DNA of 64,000 nucleotides. It comes from Sphingomonas sp. PP-CE-1A-559 (GTDB taxonomy: Bacteria; Pseudomonadota; Alphaproteobacteria; Sphingomonadales; Sphingomonadaceae). The DNA is taken from NCBI RefSeq assembly GCF_004340965.1, contig NZ_SLYA01000001.1:434001-498000 (forward strand). Reading direction: 5' to 3'. A model generated the notes under the pieces. The model was not told the DNA's origin. It worked only from the letters and a program-made list of their open reading frames with translations, and ran no database searches. This document shows, piece after piece, positions 39,812 to 49,461 of this stretch (the first letter of the stretch is position 1; the number at the start of each line of letters is the position of its first letter). The translations under genes were made by a program, and so were the position numbers.

Positions 39812-40447
39812 CTAGCGCGCGTCGACCGCCCTCAAGAACGCCGCTATCTTGGCCTCGTCCTTGGTGCCGGGTTCGTTTTCCACGCCCGACGACACGTCGA
39901 CCAGTTCCGCACAAGTCCGCTGGATCGCCTCTGCCACATTGGCCGGATCGAGCCCGCCCGAGAGTGCCCAGGGCAGTGGATGCCTGAAGCCGTCGAGCAG
40001 ATCCCAGTCGAACCGCAGGCCCATCCCGCCGGGCAGCGCGGCCGAGTCCGGCGTCTTCGCGTCGTAGAGGATGCGGTCGGCGACTCCGACGAACCCGTGC
40101 GCCGCGTCGAGATCGCCGCGCGTGCGAACCGCGACCGCGACCCAGATCTCGATCCCGAACTTCGCGCGGATCGCGGCGACGCGTGGCGGAGACACCTTGT
40201 GGAGTTGCAGCACGTCGAGCGCGGCCGAGCCGACCGCCTGTTCGAGCATGTCGTCCTCAGGATCGACGAACACGCCGACCTTCGCCACATGCCGCGGTAC
40301 GCGGGCGGCAAGCTCGGCGGCTTTCGCGAACGTCACGTGGCGCGGCGAAGCGGGGAAGAACACGAATCCCACATGGCTCGCCCCGTGCTTGATCGCGGTG
40401 TCGAGCGTGGCGGGAGTGGACAGGCCGCAGATCTTGGCGGTGGTCAT
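39812..40447 (-). CDS. trpF: phosphoribosylanthranilate isomerase
   Basis: A 211-aa TIM barrel (MTTAKICGLSTPATLDTAIK with the catalytic Cys; GVFVDPEDD; DVSSGVENEPGTKDEAKI). It catalyses the Amadori step of tryptophan synthesis. The start at 40447 gives the family N-terminus. Confidence 0.95.
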   Translation of the reverse strand: MTTAKICGLSTPATLDTAIKHGASHVGFVFFPASPRHVTFAKAAELAARVPRHVAKVGVFVDPEDDMLEQAVGSAALDVLQLHKVSPPRVAAIRAKFGIEIWVAVAVRTRGDLDAAHGFVGVADRILYDAKTPDSAALPGGMGLRFDWDLLDGFRHPLPWALSGGLDPANVAEAIQRTCAELVDVSSGVENEPGTKDEAKIAAFLRAVDAR

Positions 40448-40511
40448 TCGGGTTCCTTGGGGGAGCAACACGTCCCGTCATCCTGATGAAAATCAGGGTG
40501 ACGGAGCAGGC

Positions 40512-41186
40512 TTATAGCGTCGCGCCGATCGCGCGGGCCGCGATGTCTGGGTCTTCGGCCTGCGTGATTGGGCGACCGACCACCAGGATCGAGGCGCCGG
40601 CGTCCATTGCCTGGCGCGGCGTGACGACGCGCTTCTGGTCGCCGATCTGGCCGTCGGGAAGGCGTACGCCCGGCACCACGAAGAACCCCTTTGGCCAGAT
40701 CGCCTTCGCCACGGCAACTTCCGCGCCCGAACACACGATCCCGTCGACCCCCGCCTCGCAGGCGAGTTCGGTGAGCCGCGAAACCTGGTCGTGCGCGTTG
40801 CCGATGACGCCGGTCGCGGCGAGATCGGTCGCGTCGAGGCTGGTCAGCATCGTCACCGCAATCACCTTTGTGCCGAGCGGGGCCGCGGCCTTCGCGTCCT
40901 CCAGCATCGCCCGCCCGCCACTAGCATGCACGGTCAGGATCGCCGGCTTCAGGGCGCCCAATGCCTGCACCGCCTTGGCAACCGTGTTCGGAATGTCGTG
41001 AAGCTTCAGGTCGAGGAAGATCGGCAGGCCGAGCTCCGCCATCGCATGCACGCCGGACTGACCGTGCGCGCAGAAGAATTCGAGCCCCAGCTTGATCCCG
41101 CCGACATGGTGCCGAACGCGCGTCGCCATCGCCTTCGCGCGAGCGAGGTCGGGCGTGTCGAGTGCGACGTAGATACGGTTGCTCAC
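40512..41186 (-). CDS. pyrF: orotidine 5'-phosphate decarboxylase
   Basis: A 224-aa enzyme that makes UMP. The catalytic Asp-Lys-Asp motif is DLKLHDIPNTVAKA; the start region YVALDTPDLARA and the VVGRPITQA phosphate loop are typical. It starts with GTG that overlaps the lapA stop by 4 bases. Confidence 0.96.
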   Translation of the reverse strand: MSNRIYVALDTPDLARAKAMATRVRHHVGGIKLGLEFFCAHGQSGVHAMAELGLPIFLDLKLHDIPNTVAKAVQALGALKPAILTVHASGGRAMLEDAKAAAPLGTKVIAVTMLTSLDATDLAATGVIGNAHDQVSRLTELACEAGVDGIVCSGAEVAVAKAIWPKGFFVVPGVRLPDGQIGDQKRVVTPRQAMDAGASILVVGRPITQAEDPDIAARAIGATL

Positions 41187-41530
41187 AGGAGCGACCCCGG
41201 CGGCGTAGCGGTCGGCGCGCCAATCGGTGCGATCGTTGCCGACGGCTCGGCGGGTACGAACGCCACCGGCTCCGGCCGCGGCGTGCGCAGGTCCAGCAGC
41301 TCGCGCTCGCACGTCGACAGCCGCTGGCGCAGCCGCCATCGGATCGCATGATTGTAGAGCATCGTCGGCACGAACCCGATCAGGAACGTCACGAACAGCA
41401 GCAGCGGCAGGTTCACGTCCGCGATCAGCCCGCCCCAGAGCTGGATCTGGACGGCGTTCCAGTTGCTGATGGTGAAGACCGCGGCGATGAACGCCAGCAG
41501 GCACCAGAACAGGATTTTCAGGAACTGCAT
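41183..41530 (-). CDS. LapA-domain (DUF1049) membrane protein
   Basis: A 115-aa protein with two hydrophobic segments (FLKILFWCLLAFIAAVFTIS and LPLLLFVTFLIGFVPTMLY) separated by NWNAVQIQLWGG, then a basic and a Pro-rich cytoplasmic tail. This is the LapA layout linked to lipopolysaccharide assembly. In other alphaproteobacteria it usually follows ihfB. An in-frame start at 41548 is possible. Confidence 0.85.
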   Translation of the reverse strand: MQFLKILFWCLLAFIAAVFTISNWNAVQIQLWGGLIADVNLPLLLFVTFLIGFVPTMLYNHAIRWRLRQRLSTCERELLDLRTPRPEPVAFVPAEPSATIAPIGAPTATPPGSLL

Positions 41531-41614
41531 GCGGCGACCCTTTATCATACCCCCATCGCGCCGAAACGCGGTTGGAAACGCAGAGCTACCGCCACATCCG
41601 CCTTTTGGCCAGCT

Positions 41615-43903
41615 TTAGCCGATTTCCATCCGCAGCTGCGCGATCAGCGGCAGGATCGCGGTGAGCCGTGGTTCCTCCTCGTCGAGGATCGCGAGGAACG
41701 CAGCGCGCTTGATCGCCGCGACGCGACCCGGCTTCATCCGGACCGTCGACGGCAGCGTCGAGACGGTGATGTCGATCATCCGCTCCGACCCGTGCAGCCG
41801 CCCCCACAGATAGTCGTTCTCACGGTAGGCGCGGCTGAAGAACGCGCCGAACGTGCCGAACTGGATCCCCTTCAACGTCGCCTCCGCACCCCCGGAGCGG
41901 ATCGAGGTGGCATCGTCGGGTGCGATCCGGTCGACCTTGATCGGATCGAACTCGTCGAGGCCCTCGCCCTGCAACAGCGGCAGCGTCGCGGTGTCGAAAT
42001 ACGGAAAGCCGAGATACGCCAGCAACAGCGTCCGCCGCGTCGGCTTGGCGAGCGCGGCGAACGCCTCCGCCAACCGCTGATCGGTCTCCGCGTCGAGGCG
42101 CTCTAGGTCGAACGTCCGACCGAGCGTCTCCAGCACTGCGGTCGCATCGCCGCGCATCGCCCGCACCGCATCGTGCAACCCGGCATGCATTTCGGCGCGC
42201 AACCGATCGAGATACGGCGACAGCGATTCGTAGATCGCATCACGCATCGGCCCCAGCTCGGGCTCGTCGGCGGCGGTCTCCACCTCCGACAAACGCCGCG
42301 CCATCAACCGCAGCCGACGGATACGGAAGCCGATGTCGAAGGTCCGCAGGAACGCAATCGACGCCGCACTGGCCCCGCCCGCATGCCCCGACCCAAGTAA
42401 GTCCGCACCCGAGGCGGCGACATGCGCGACGATCGCCGCCCGGATCTGCGCCAGTCGCCGCGGCCGGTGGTGCTCCCCGGCGTCGAACAACAGCAACGCC
42501 AGCGTCTCGATCACCGCGCTGCGCTTCAGATGGCCGTACGCGACGAAGCCATAGCCCGAGCTCGCCGCCGCCGCCTTTTGCGCACGCCGCCGCCACGCGA
42601 TCAGCCGCGGCGCGGTCGGCCGGTCGAGAAACAGCGTGTGGCCGAACAGCGATTCGACGTCGGCCTCCACCTCCGGACGGATCGCGGTGAGGATACCGCG
42701 CATCCGGTCGATCCTTGCCGAGCGTTCGGCGATCGCTTCCAGATTGTCGCGGATCGGCTGCTGTCGCGGAATATCGCTGATCGCGCCGATGATCGTCTGG
42801 AAGAAGCCGGGCGTCCCGCCACCGCGATTGAGCCGCAGCTTAATGTCGGGCGAGGGGTCGATATAGATGAAGCGCCGGTCGATCTGACGCCGCGCCGGCC
42901 GCTCCTTGAGCGCATCGAGCGCAGGCCGGAATGGCGCATTGGCGAGCACCGAGCCGTCGATCAGCACCGCACTCTCCGCGGCGTTGGCGGCCGTATGCCG
43001 TGGCAGCACGCGCGCGAGGAACGCAGGACGCTCCGGCCAGACGATCGCGCGATCCTTCAGCACGCCGTCCAATTCGGCCACGGTAAACGGCGGGAACGCA
43101 CCCGGAAAGCTCGACGTCGCGCGCGCCGCGAACGCCAGTTCCGCCGGTGGCGCGAGCGTATCGCACGCGCCGCCATTGTCGGTGAAGTCGACCACCAGGC
43201 GATGCTCGGTCTCGACCACTTCCGCCGGTGAATTGAGCTGCAACCGCTCCGGATGCCCCGAAAAGTCGGTGACCGTCACGAACAGGTCGAGCGGCTGACC
43301 CGGCGGCAACAGGCGGGCCCCGCGCTCGCTTGCCGCCATCGCGTCGAACGCATCGAGCAGCAGGTTGGTGAAGGTCTTCCCCCCGAACGGCGGCTCGAAC
43401 CAGCGCGAGCGGATGAAATGCGACAGCTTGGTCCGCACCTCCTCCCGCGTGGGATCGTCGAGCGCGTCGACCTTGTCGGTGCTGCGCCCCGCCGCCATCC
43501 ACGCGAGTGGCATCGCCCACGCCTTGGAGAACCGCGATTTCGGCGCTGCCTCGGTATCGATCAGCGCCTCGACATCCGCCGACGTCATCCACAGGTCGGT
43601 GAGCGGGTCGAGGCTCTGCCCGGTGGCGATCGCCTGCGCGAGGAAGATGCCGTTGATCCCGCCCGCGCTGGCGCCCGCGATGATATCGGCGAGGACGCGG
43701 ACGCGGATCGCGCCATGCGCCTCAATCTCCTGGAGCAGCGCGTGATACACACCTTCGCTGCCGCCCTTCGGCGTGTCGCCGTCGTGGAACGCGCGGCTGG
43801 CGCAAACGAGGCGCCAGATCTCCTTGGTGATGCCGTGCATGTAGACCGCAAGGCTGATCCCGCCATAGCAGACGAGCGCCAGTCGCAGTTCCTTCTCGCG
43901 CAT
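41615..43903 (-). CDS. patatin-like protein with DUF3376 region
   Basis: A 762-aa protein. The patatin catalytic parts are the oxyanion GGISLAVYMHG (from residue 14), the nucleophile Ser79 in GASAGGINGIF, and the Asp in DGSVLANAPF. The long C-terminal part corresponds to the DUF3376-type extension of actinobacterial and alphaproteobacterial patatins. It is probably a cytoplasmic or membrane-associated phospholipase or lipid acyl hydrolase. The gene for an endonuclease/exonuclease/phosphatase protein lies 35 bases upstream, probably in the same operon. Confidence 0.87.
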   Translation of the reverse strand: MREKELRLALVCYGGISLAVYMHGITKEIWRLVCASRAFHDGDTPKGGSEGVYHALLQEIEAHGAIRVRVLADIIAGASAGGINGIFLAQAIATGQSLDPLTDLWMTSADVEALIDTEAAPKSRFSKAWAMPLAWMAAGRSTDKVDALDDPTREEVRTKLSHFIRSRWFEPPFGGKTFTNLLLDAFDAMAASERGARLLPPGQPLDLFVTVTDFSGHPERLQLNSPAEVVETEHRLVVDFTDNGGACDTLAPPAELAFAARATSSFPGAFPPFTVAELDGVLKDRAIVWPERPAFLARVLPRHTAANAAESAVLIDGSVLANAPFRPALDALKERPARRQIDRRFIYIDPSPDIKLRLNRGGGTPGFFQTIIGAISDIPRQQPIRDNLEAIAERSARIDRMRGILTAIRPEVEADVESLFGHTLFLDRPTAPRLIAWRRRAQKAAAASSGYGFVAYGHLKRSAVIETLALLLFDAGEHHRPRRLAQIRAAIVAHVAASGADLLGSGHAGGASAASIAFLRTFDIGFRIRRLRLMARRLSEVETAADEPELGPMRDAIYESLSPYLDRLRAEMHAGLHDAVRAMRGDATAVLETLGRTFDLERLDAETDQRLAEAFAALAKPTRRTLLLAYLGFPYFDTATLPLLQGEGLDEFDPIKVDRIAPDDATSIRSGGAEATLKGIQFGTFGAFFSRAYRENDYLWGRLHGSERMIDITVSTLPSTVRMKPGRVAAIKRAAFLAILDEEEPRLTAILPLIAQLRMEIG

Positions 43904-43938
43904 TCTACATCCTCATGCCGACGGTATCGCTCGGGGTT

Positions 43939-44664
43939 TTATCCGGTGGCCCCGGTTCGGTTCGTCGGTGTCCTTGGCTCCAGAATAGCCCAGATCGGCA
44001 AGTGATCCGAGGCTTTCCGTGCCGCCGGGCTGGCATGGACGCCACACTCGACCACGTTCAAGTCCGACGACACCATGATCCGGTCGAGCCGAGCGACCGC
44101 GCGCCGCGAATGGAAGCTCGCCCCGGTCTCCGCAAATGCATAATCGCGGCCGAAATCGCGCAGGCAGCCGGCGCCAGCGCTCCATTCGTTGAGATCGCCC
44201 ATCATCACCGTCGGATGCGCCTGCGCGCAGGTATCGACATGGTTCATGATCGCGGCGGCCTGCTTGCGCCGCCACAGGCCGGACAAATCGAGATGCATGC
44301 CGAGCACGCGCAACATGCCGCCCGCGAACTGGACGTCGGCCATCACCGCCCCGCGCGGCTCGAGCGAGGGGAGGTGGAGCGGCTCGCTGTCGACCACCCG
44401 CGCCGACTTGCGCACCAGGATGACATTGCCGTGCCAGCCCATGCTGAGCGCGCGCAAGCCGAAGTCGACCGGCTTCCAGTCGCTATGCTCCTCCAACAGG
44501 TGATGCGGCAGCACGCAGGCCTTCGCCCCGAAGCGTCGGTCTGCCTCCTGGAGCGCGATCACGTCCGCATTGATCTCGCGCAGCACCTCGACCACGCGTT
44601 CGGGGTTGCGCCGACGGTCGAGCCCGATGCCCTTGTGGATATTGTAGCTGGCGACCTTGATCAT
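43939..44664 (-). CDS. endonuclease/exonuclease/phosphatase (EEP) family hydrolase
   Basis: A 241-aa metal-dependent hydrolase beginning IKVASYNIHKGIGLDRR. Visible residues are Glu in LQEADRRFG, GDLNEW and the terminal His in SDHLPIWAILE. The fold covers DNases, sphingomyelinase-like phospholipases and inositol phosphatases, so the substrate is open. No signal peptide is seen, so it acts in the cytoplasm. It lies directly upstream of the patatin gene. Confidence 0.88.
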   Translation of the reverse strand: MIKVASYNIHKGIGLDRRRNPERVVEVLREINADVIALQEADRRFGAKACVLPHHLLEEHSDWKPVDFGLRALSMGWHGNVILVRKSARVVDSEPLHLPSLEPRGAVMADVQFAGGMLRVLGMHLDLSGLWRRKQAAAIMNHVDTCAQAHPTVMMGDLNEWSAGAGCLRDFGRDYAFAETGASFHSRRAVARLDRIMVSSDLNVVECGVHASPAARKASDHLPIWAILEPRTPTNRTGATG

Positions 44665-44815
44665 GCGTGGGCCCTATAACGCGACGGGCGCGATCCGGGT
44701 TGCAGAATGAAAACGCGCGCAGTCGATTGCCTGGAAGAATTGCGTTGCCGGTGCGCAGTCGTGGAGCGGAGACCCGCGTCCGAGCGTTGTGCGTCCAGAT
44801 TGTGGGGGAATGCTG

Positions 44816-46270
44816 ATGCGTCTTGGTTTGATCGGTGCATCGCTGATGGCGATGACGTGTGCGCTCTCGGCGTGCGAGGTGAAGACGACGACCGCCTCGA
44901 ATACGCAGCAGCCCGCGGCGGCGGCGGCTCCGGCGGCTGAGTCGACCGGGTGGACCACCACCACCGCCGGGCAGTTGCGCAAGGCGATCGCGGCGCGCGG
45001 CGCCCACGGTCTCGACCGGATGAGCTTCGATGCGAGCGCGCAGCCCGGTGCCGGCGACGACGCGTTGACCAAGGCTGCGTTGGCATATGGCAAGGCGCTG
45101 TCGCAGGGCGCGACCGATCCGACCAAGTTGTTCGACGTCTATACCGTGCCGCGCCCGCAGGTCGATCTCGGCCGTGGCCTTGCCGCGGCGCTTCAGGCCG
45201 GCGACGTCGGCAAGTGGCTCGCCGGGCTGGCGCCGCAGGACGAGAATTACGCGCGCCTATCGAAGGCCTATCTCGCGACGCCGAAATGGGAGCAGACTCC
45301 GGCGTCCGCGATTCCAGACACCGGCAAGCCGATCAAGCCGGGCGAAGCCGATCCGCGCGTCCCTGCGATCGCGCACCAGTTGGTCGTGTTCGATTATCTC
45401 GACAAGGCGGCGGCGCAGGGCGATCGCCTGACCCCCGCGATGATTCTCGCGATCAAGAAGATGCAGGCGGATTACGGCATCAAGCCGGACGGCATGATCG
45501 GCAGCGCAGCGCTCGGCATTCTCAACCTATCCGACGCGGACCGCGCACGCGCGATCGCGGTCAACATGGAGCGGCTACGCTGGCTCGATCGCAATGCGCC
45601 GACCACGCGGATCGACGTCAATCTCGCCGCGGCCCGGCTGAGCTATTGGCGAGACGGCAAGCTGGTCGACAGCCGCAAGGTCGTGGTCGGCGAGCCCGAC
45701 AAGGAAACGCCACAGCTCGGATCCCCGATCTTCCGCCTTGTCGCCAATCCGACCTGGACGGTGCCGCGCTCGGTCGAGAAGAAGGAGATGGCGGGTAAGG
45801 GCGCCGGATATCTGCGCGCCAATAACCTGGCGTGGAAGAATGGCTGGCTGGTTCAGCAATCGGGGCCGAAGAACTCGCTGGGCCTCGTCAAGTTCGACAT
45901 GTCCAACGATCACGCGATCTATCTGCACGACACACCCGCGAAACAGCTGTTCGCCGAGATCCAGCGCCAGCGCAGTCATGGCTGCGTCCGCGTCGAGGAT
46001 GCGCTTGGGTTCGCCGAGCTGCTCGCAAAGGACGAGGGCGTGACCGATCAGTGGCACGCCGCCCGCGCGACCGGCAAGGAGACGTTCGTCAAGTTGCCGA
46101 AGGAAATACCGGTGCGGCTGTTGTACCAGACCGTGCTGTTCGACGACGCCGGCGAGCCCGTCATCCGCGCCGATCCCTATGGCTGGAACGACCGCGTCGC
46201 GGTCGCGCTGGGGCTTGGAACTAGTGCGAGCTACAAGCCGGCGGCACGGGACGCGGATGTCGGGCCGTAA
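44816..46270 (+). CDS. L,D-transpeptidase (YkuD) lipoprotein with peptidoglycan-binding domain
   Basis: A 484-aa protein. A lipobox (MAMTCALSAC) gives an N-terminal lipoprotein. A Pro/Ala linker, a helical peptidoglycan-binding region (DYGIKPDGMIGSAALGILN) and the YkuD domain (SYWRDGKLVDSRKVVVGEPD) follow. The catalytic motif is RSHGCVRVED, with the Cys nucleophile. The layout is like YcbB/LdtD, which makes 3-3 crosslinks. The start at 44816 is chosen by spacing to GGGGGA; 44810 is an alternative. Confidence 0.9.
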   Translation: MRLGLIGASLMAMTCALSACEVKTTTASNTQQPAAAAAPAAESTGWTTTTAGQLRKAIAARGAHGLDRMSFDASAQPGAGDDALTKAALAYGKALSQGATDPTKLFDVYTVPRPQVDLGRGLAAALQAGDVGKWLAGLAPQDENYARLSKAYLATPKWEQTPASAIPDTGKPIKPGEADPRVPAIAHQLVVFDYLDKAAAQGDRLTPAMILAIKKMQADYGIKPDGMIGSAALGILNLSDADRARAIAVNMERLRWLDRNAPTTRIDVNLAAARLSYWRDGKLVDSRKVVVGEPDKETPQLGSPIFRLVANPTWTVPRSVEKKEMAGKGAGYLRANNLAWKNGWLVQQSGPKNSLGLVKFDMSNDHAIYLHDTPAKQLFAEIQRQRSHGCVRVEDALGFAELLAKDEGVTDQWHAARATGKETFVKLPKEIPVRLLYQTVLFDDAGEPVIRADPYGWNDRVAVALGLGTSASYKPAARDADVGP

Positions 46271-46332
46271 CGGGCTGATCTAGGCCTATCGACATTCAGT
46301 TTGGTGGGGGCGCAGCATTGCCAAAATTGCCC

Positions 46333-46519
46333 TGTCACCCCGGACTGGTTCCGGGGTTCACCGTTCCGCAAGCCAAATTCTATCGATTTTGCGGCGCCGT
46401 GGATGCCAGAACCAGTCCGGCATGACGGAGAAAAGAGTGGATTTGGCGGGCCAAACTCACTGCCGATCGGTCCAGCCAATATTCTGTTCGGCTATCCCCG
46501 CGCAGGCGGGAATGACGGT
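46333..46519. repeat. imperfect GTCACCCCGGACTGGTTCCG repeat plus half-repeat
   Basis: GTCACCCCGGACTGGTTCCG pairs imperfectly with CCAGAACCAGTCCGGCATGA. A half-copy of another family (TATCCCCGCGCAGGCGGGAA) follows at about 46494. No gene is seen from 46271 to 46530. Confidence 0.7.
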
Positions 46520-46530
46520 TGGATGGTGAC

Positions 46531-46956
46531 TTACCCCTGAAGCGTCGTCGTCGACGGATAATGCTTGTCGAGATGGCGCTTGATGATCCGCAAATTGCGC
46601 GTGTTCGAGCGGAAGAAAAAGTCGGGGATCGCGCCGACGAACGGGATCATCCCGAATGCCCAGTCCAGCCCGACATTGCCGAACATCCGCGCCATCTGGA
46701 TCTTCGACATGCCGATGTTGCGCGCTTCCCATGCCATCCACGCGCCGACCGCCGCTGCTATCGTGCTGCCGGCGAACGGGATGAGGTCCAGTACGACGTC
46801 CATACCGACCTTGCGGTTGGTGCCGGGGATGACGAACAACCCCTCCATCACGCGCTCCATCGCCTCGACGCGGCGGCGCACCGACAGCGCGTCCTTGCCG
46901 AGCGGCAGCGTCTGGAAGATTTCGCCGGGGGCGATGCGGGTGGTGCGCGGGTTCAT
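46531..46956 (-). CDS. DUF4112 membrane protein
   Basis: A 141-aa protein. A conserved core (LFVIPGTNRKVGMDVVLDLIPFAGSTIAAA...GMIPFVGAIPDFFFRSNTRN) with two hydrophobic hairpins matches DUF4112. Function unknown. It follows the solute-binding lipoprotein gene by 5 bases. The ATG at 46956 is chosen; longer starts would overlap that gene. Confidence 0.88.
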   Translation of the reverse strand: MNPRTTRIAPGEIFQTLPLGKDALSVRRRVEAMERVMEGLFVIPGTNRKVGMDVVLDLIPFAGSTIAAAVGAWMAWEARNIGMSKIQMARMFGNVGLDWAFGMIPFVGAIPDFFFRSNTRNLRIIKRHLDKHYPSTTTLQG

Positions 46957-46961
46957 GAACC

Positions 46962-48446
46962 CTAGTTGGTATCGGCGCGCAACCGGTTCAACGGGTGCCA
47001 CGCGCGGGTGTTCGCCTGCCACTGGCTGAGGCGAGTAGAGACCAGCGACCAGCGCAAGGGCCGCGCCAGCGGGATGAACGCCACGTCCTCGTTCATCGCA
47101 GCATCGGCGGCGGCGATCCTGGCGCCGCGTTCGGCCAGCGTCGGCGCCTCGCGTGCCGCCTCCAGCGCCGTCCGCGCCGCATCCCCGCATGCGACGCAGG
47201 CCGCCGCCAGATACCAGCGCGCGCTGTCATAGGGCGCGACCGCATCGACCAGCTTCAGCTCGGCGGCGTCGTCGATCCCGACTCGCCGGGGGACGATACC
47301 GATCGCCATCAGCGACGCCGCGACCTGCGCATACAGCAACGTCGCCCCCGGCCCGGTGGGCAGCGCGATCCGCAATTCGATCGGTCCCGGACTCTGCTGC
47401 TTCCAGCTCGCGACCCGCTGGCGCGCGGCGGCGCGACGTTCGTCCTGCGTCAACAGCGTCCATGCCGGCACCTGCGGCAGCGAGGCGGAGTCGAGGATAT
47501 CGGGCAGGATGCGATCCGCCGGGTCCCAGTTCGGCGCGACCGCCCCGGTCACGGCCGACCGATCGATCGCCTGCGACACGGCGGCGCGGTTGACGGCATC
47601 GGCCAGGAACCCGTCGCGCCGGACGATCGCCAGGCCGAACAGTCCGACCGCCGGATCGACGCGGATGTTCGCCGGCGCGATACTGGTCACCGCCAGTAAC
47701 GGCCAGTCGACGAAGCTGCCGCCGCTCACCAGATCGGAGTCGCGATTGGCGAACCGCGCGATCGCCCGCGCCGCACGCTCGCCGATCAGCCGGACATCCT
47801 CCTGTGGCTTCGCCTCGCGCTGGTCGTCGGGATCGGCCTGGCCGGGATCGAACGCCGGGCGCAGCAACGATGCACGACCGCGATGTGCCACGCGGAACGG
47901 TCCCGTCCCACCCGTCGGACGCAGCCGCAGCAACGCGAGTTCGGGTTGCGCGAACAGCTTCAGCAGGTCGGGTCTTGGCCGTGAGAGCCGCACCTCGATC
48001 ACCTGCGGCGTCATCACGACGATCTCGTCGATCGCGGTGAGGAACGGCGCGAGCGGATTGCGTGCGCCCACCGCCGCCCGTGCGGTATCGGGGCCGCCGA
48101 TCTGTCGCCTTAGCATCGCCACCACCTGTTCGGCGGTGACGGGCGTACCGTCGCCCCAGTCGCCCTCGCGCAGGCGGAAGATGTAGCTCATCCCGCCGTC
48201 GATCACGATCCAGCGCTCGGCGATTCCGGGCTCGATCTGCCCCGCGGCATCGAACCGCACCAGCCCCTGCGCGGTCGAGTCCATCAGCAGGCGGGCAGGG
48301 GTATCGAGCGCGACGCGGCTCGCATCGGCGACATGCGGGACCCCGCCGATCGCACTGACGACCACCGCGCCGGTATCTGGCCGCCGATCGCACGCGGCCA
48401 GCACCGCGCACCCGGCGAATAGCGCGACGCTCGCCGCAAGCCGCAT
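46962..48446 (-). CDS. family 5 (peptide/nickel-type) solute-binding lipoprotein
   Basis: A 494-aa protein beginning with a lipoprotein signal (MRLAASVALFAGCAVLAAC). The body has the SBP5 pattern (MDSTAQGLVRFDAAGQIEPGIAERW, FRLREGDWGDGTPVTAEQVV). There is no permease or ATPase gene nearby, which is odd for an ABC binding protein; it may serve a remote transporter or have a different role. Several Arg/Ala-rich segments are unusual for the family. It is likely co-transcribed with the DUF4112 gene. Confidence 0.85.
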   Translation of the reverse strand: MRLAASVALFAGCAVLAACDRRPDTGAVVVSAIGGVPHVADASRVALDTPARLLMDSTAQGLVRFDAAGQIEPGIAERWIVIDGGMSYIFRLREGDWGDGTPVTAEQVVAMLRRQIGGPDTARAAVGARNPLAPFLTAIDEIVVMTPQVIEVRLSRPRPDLLKLFAQPELALLRLRPTGGTGPFRVAHRGRASLLRPAFDPGQADPDDQREAKPQEDVRLIGERAARAIARFANRDSDLVSGGSFVDWPLLAVTSIAPANIRVDPAVGLFGLAIVRRDGFLADAVNRAAVSQAIDRSAVTGAVAPNWDPADRILPDILDSASLPQVPAWTLLTQDERRAAARQRVASWKQQSPGPIELRIALPTGPGATLLYAQVAASLMAIGIVPRRVGIDDAAELKLVDAVAPYDSARWYLAAACVACGDAARTALEAAREAPTLAERGARIAAADAAMNEDVAFIPLARPLRWSLVSTRLSQWQANTRAWHPLNRLRADTN

Positions 48447-48617
48447 GCGTCGTCTGCGTTCAGCGCCCGGTCGCAAACCGGGTCGACCGCCTGAATTCGA
48501 TCGCAGCACAAGAATCTGGTGGATCGTCGACGTCAGCATCGTCGACGGTGTAGGCCCGGACGTCCCGCGGGGCAACGCAGAGGGCACCGCGTACCACCCG
48601 ATAAACGCCTCGCAACG

Positions 48618-48989
48618 TTACCGGCCGCCTCGAAATTCGAAGGTGAAGCGATAGGCGCTGTCCTTTGCGGGACGAGCATCCACTCGCCGCACCGGGCTGG
48701 CCGTAACCAAGGTCAGCGCGCCGTCCGCGACGTTGACGGGCATGCCGAGCGTCAGATCGATCTGCCTGGACCAGCCGCCGCCCATGACGGTCGCGCGCAC
48801 CACGAGCCGCCCCGCCCAGACGCACTGCACATCGACGGGGCAGCGACTATCTTCGATGACCCGGTCCGCGCGCACTTTCGGTCCGTTGACGAACGCGGTC
48901 TGGCCAAGCGCTATCGGACCTTCGACCGGGAGATGCGCCGTACAACCCGTGATGAACGTCCCGGCCAATGCGCAGATAGCCGCCCGCAT
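48618..48989 (-). CDS. small lipoprotein of unknown function
   Basis: A 123-aa protein with a lipobox (MRAAICALAGTFITGC) and a beta-rich mature part with SRCPVDVQCVWAGRLVVRATV. The two-Cys SRCP...CVWAG pattern recurs in small periplasmic lipoproteins whose role I do not know. It lies 13 bases after the I78 gene, so the two are probably one operon. The ATG at 48989 fits the signal. Confidence 0.75.
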   Translation of the reverse strand: MRAAICALAGTFITGCTAHLPVEGPIALGQTAFVNGPKVRADRVIEDSRCPVDVQCVWAGRLVVRATVMGGGWSRQIDLTLGMPVNVADGALTLVTASPVRRVDARPAKDSAYRFTFEFRGGR

Positions 48990-49002
48990 CAAGACTGCGC
49001 GC

Positions 49003-49293
49003 TCAACCACAGGACGCGGAGACCACCCGGCCGTCCGCGACGATGACGGTCACGCGCTCCTGCCGGTAATCGCGCGTCATCGGATCGCCGGGTGCGAGCC
49101 GACGGACCATGGCGCTCCCCGTCCGTCGAAGAATATCCGTGTCGTCAGGCGCGGTCTGCCCGGCGAGCGCCGCGGCGGCATCGGGGCGGCATAGTCCCGT
49201 CCTCGCCCGGTCGTTCGTGCCGGTCGAGGCGCAGGCTCCGAGGCACGCAAGCCCAAGCATCGACACCAGCATGCTTCCCTTGATCGTCGTCAT
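49003..49293 (-). CDS. I78-family peptidase inhibitor
   Basis: A 96-aa protein with a lipobox (LVSMLGLACLGAC). The mature part matches the I78 inhibitor fold: LCRPDAAAALAGQ at the start and VTVIVADGRVVSASCG at the end. It is probably periplasmic and inhibits serine proteases. Confidence 0.82.
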   Translation of the reverse strand: MTTIKGSMLVSMLGLACLGACASTGTNDRARTGLCRPDAAAALAGQTAPDDTDILRRTGSAMVRRLAPGDPMTRDYRQERVTVIVADGRVVSASCG

Positions 49294-49461
49294 CGTCACC
49301 TCCCCGTCACCGTAAGCCGCGCCCTGACTAGCGCGCCGAACATGAACGGTAGACGGTGCCGACAACGGATAGCCTTGATCGTACGGACGGGCAGCGTGCC
49401 CCGATATCCAGTGCGACGGCGTGCAAGGCCGACCGTCTGCGGAAGGCCTTGCACTGCCCGG

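Noticed and set aside
41549..41614. Possible att copy of the tRNA-Leu 3' end at the far edge of the accessory region
   Set aside because: No repeat of the tRNA end could be seen, and no integrase gene lies in the segment.
46957..47190. Longer N-terminus for the DUF4112 protein
   Set aside because: It would overlap the upstream solute-binding gene by more than 200 bases, and the family core starts after 46956.
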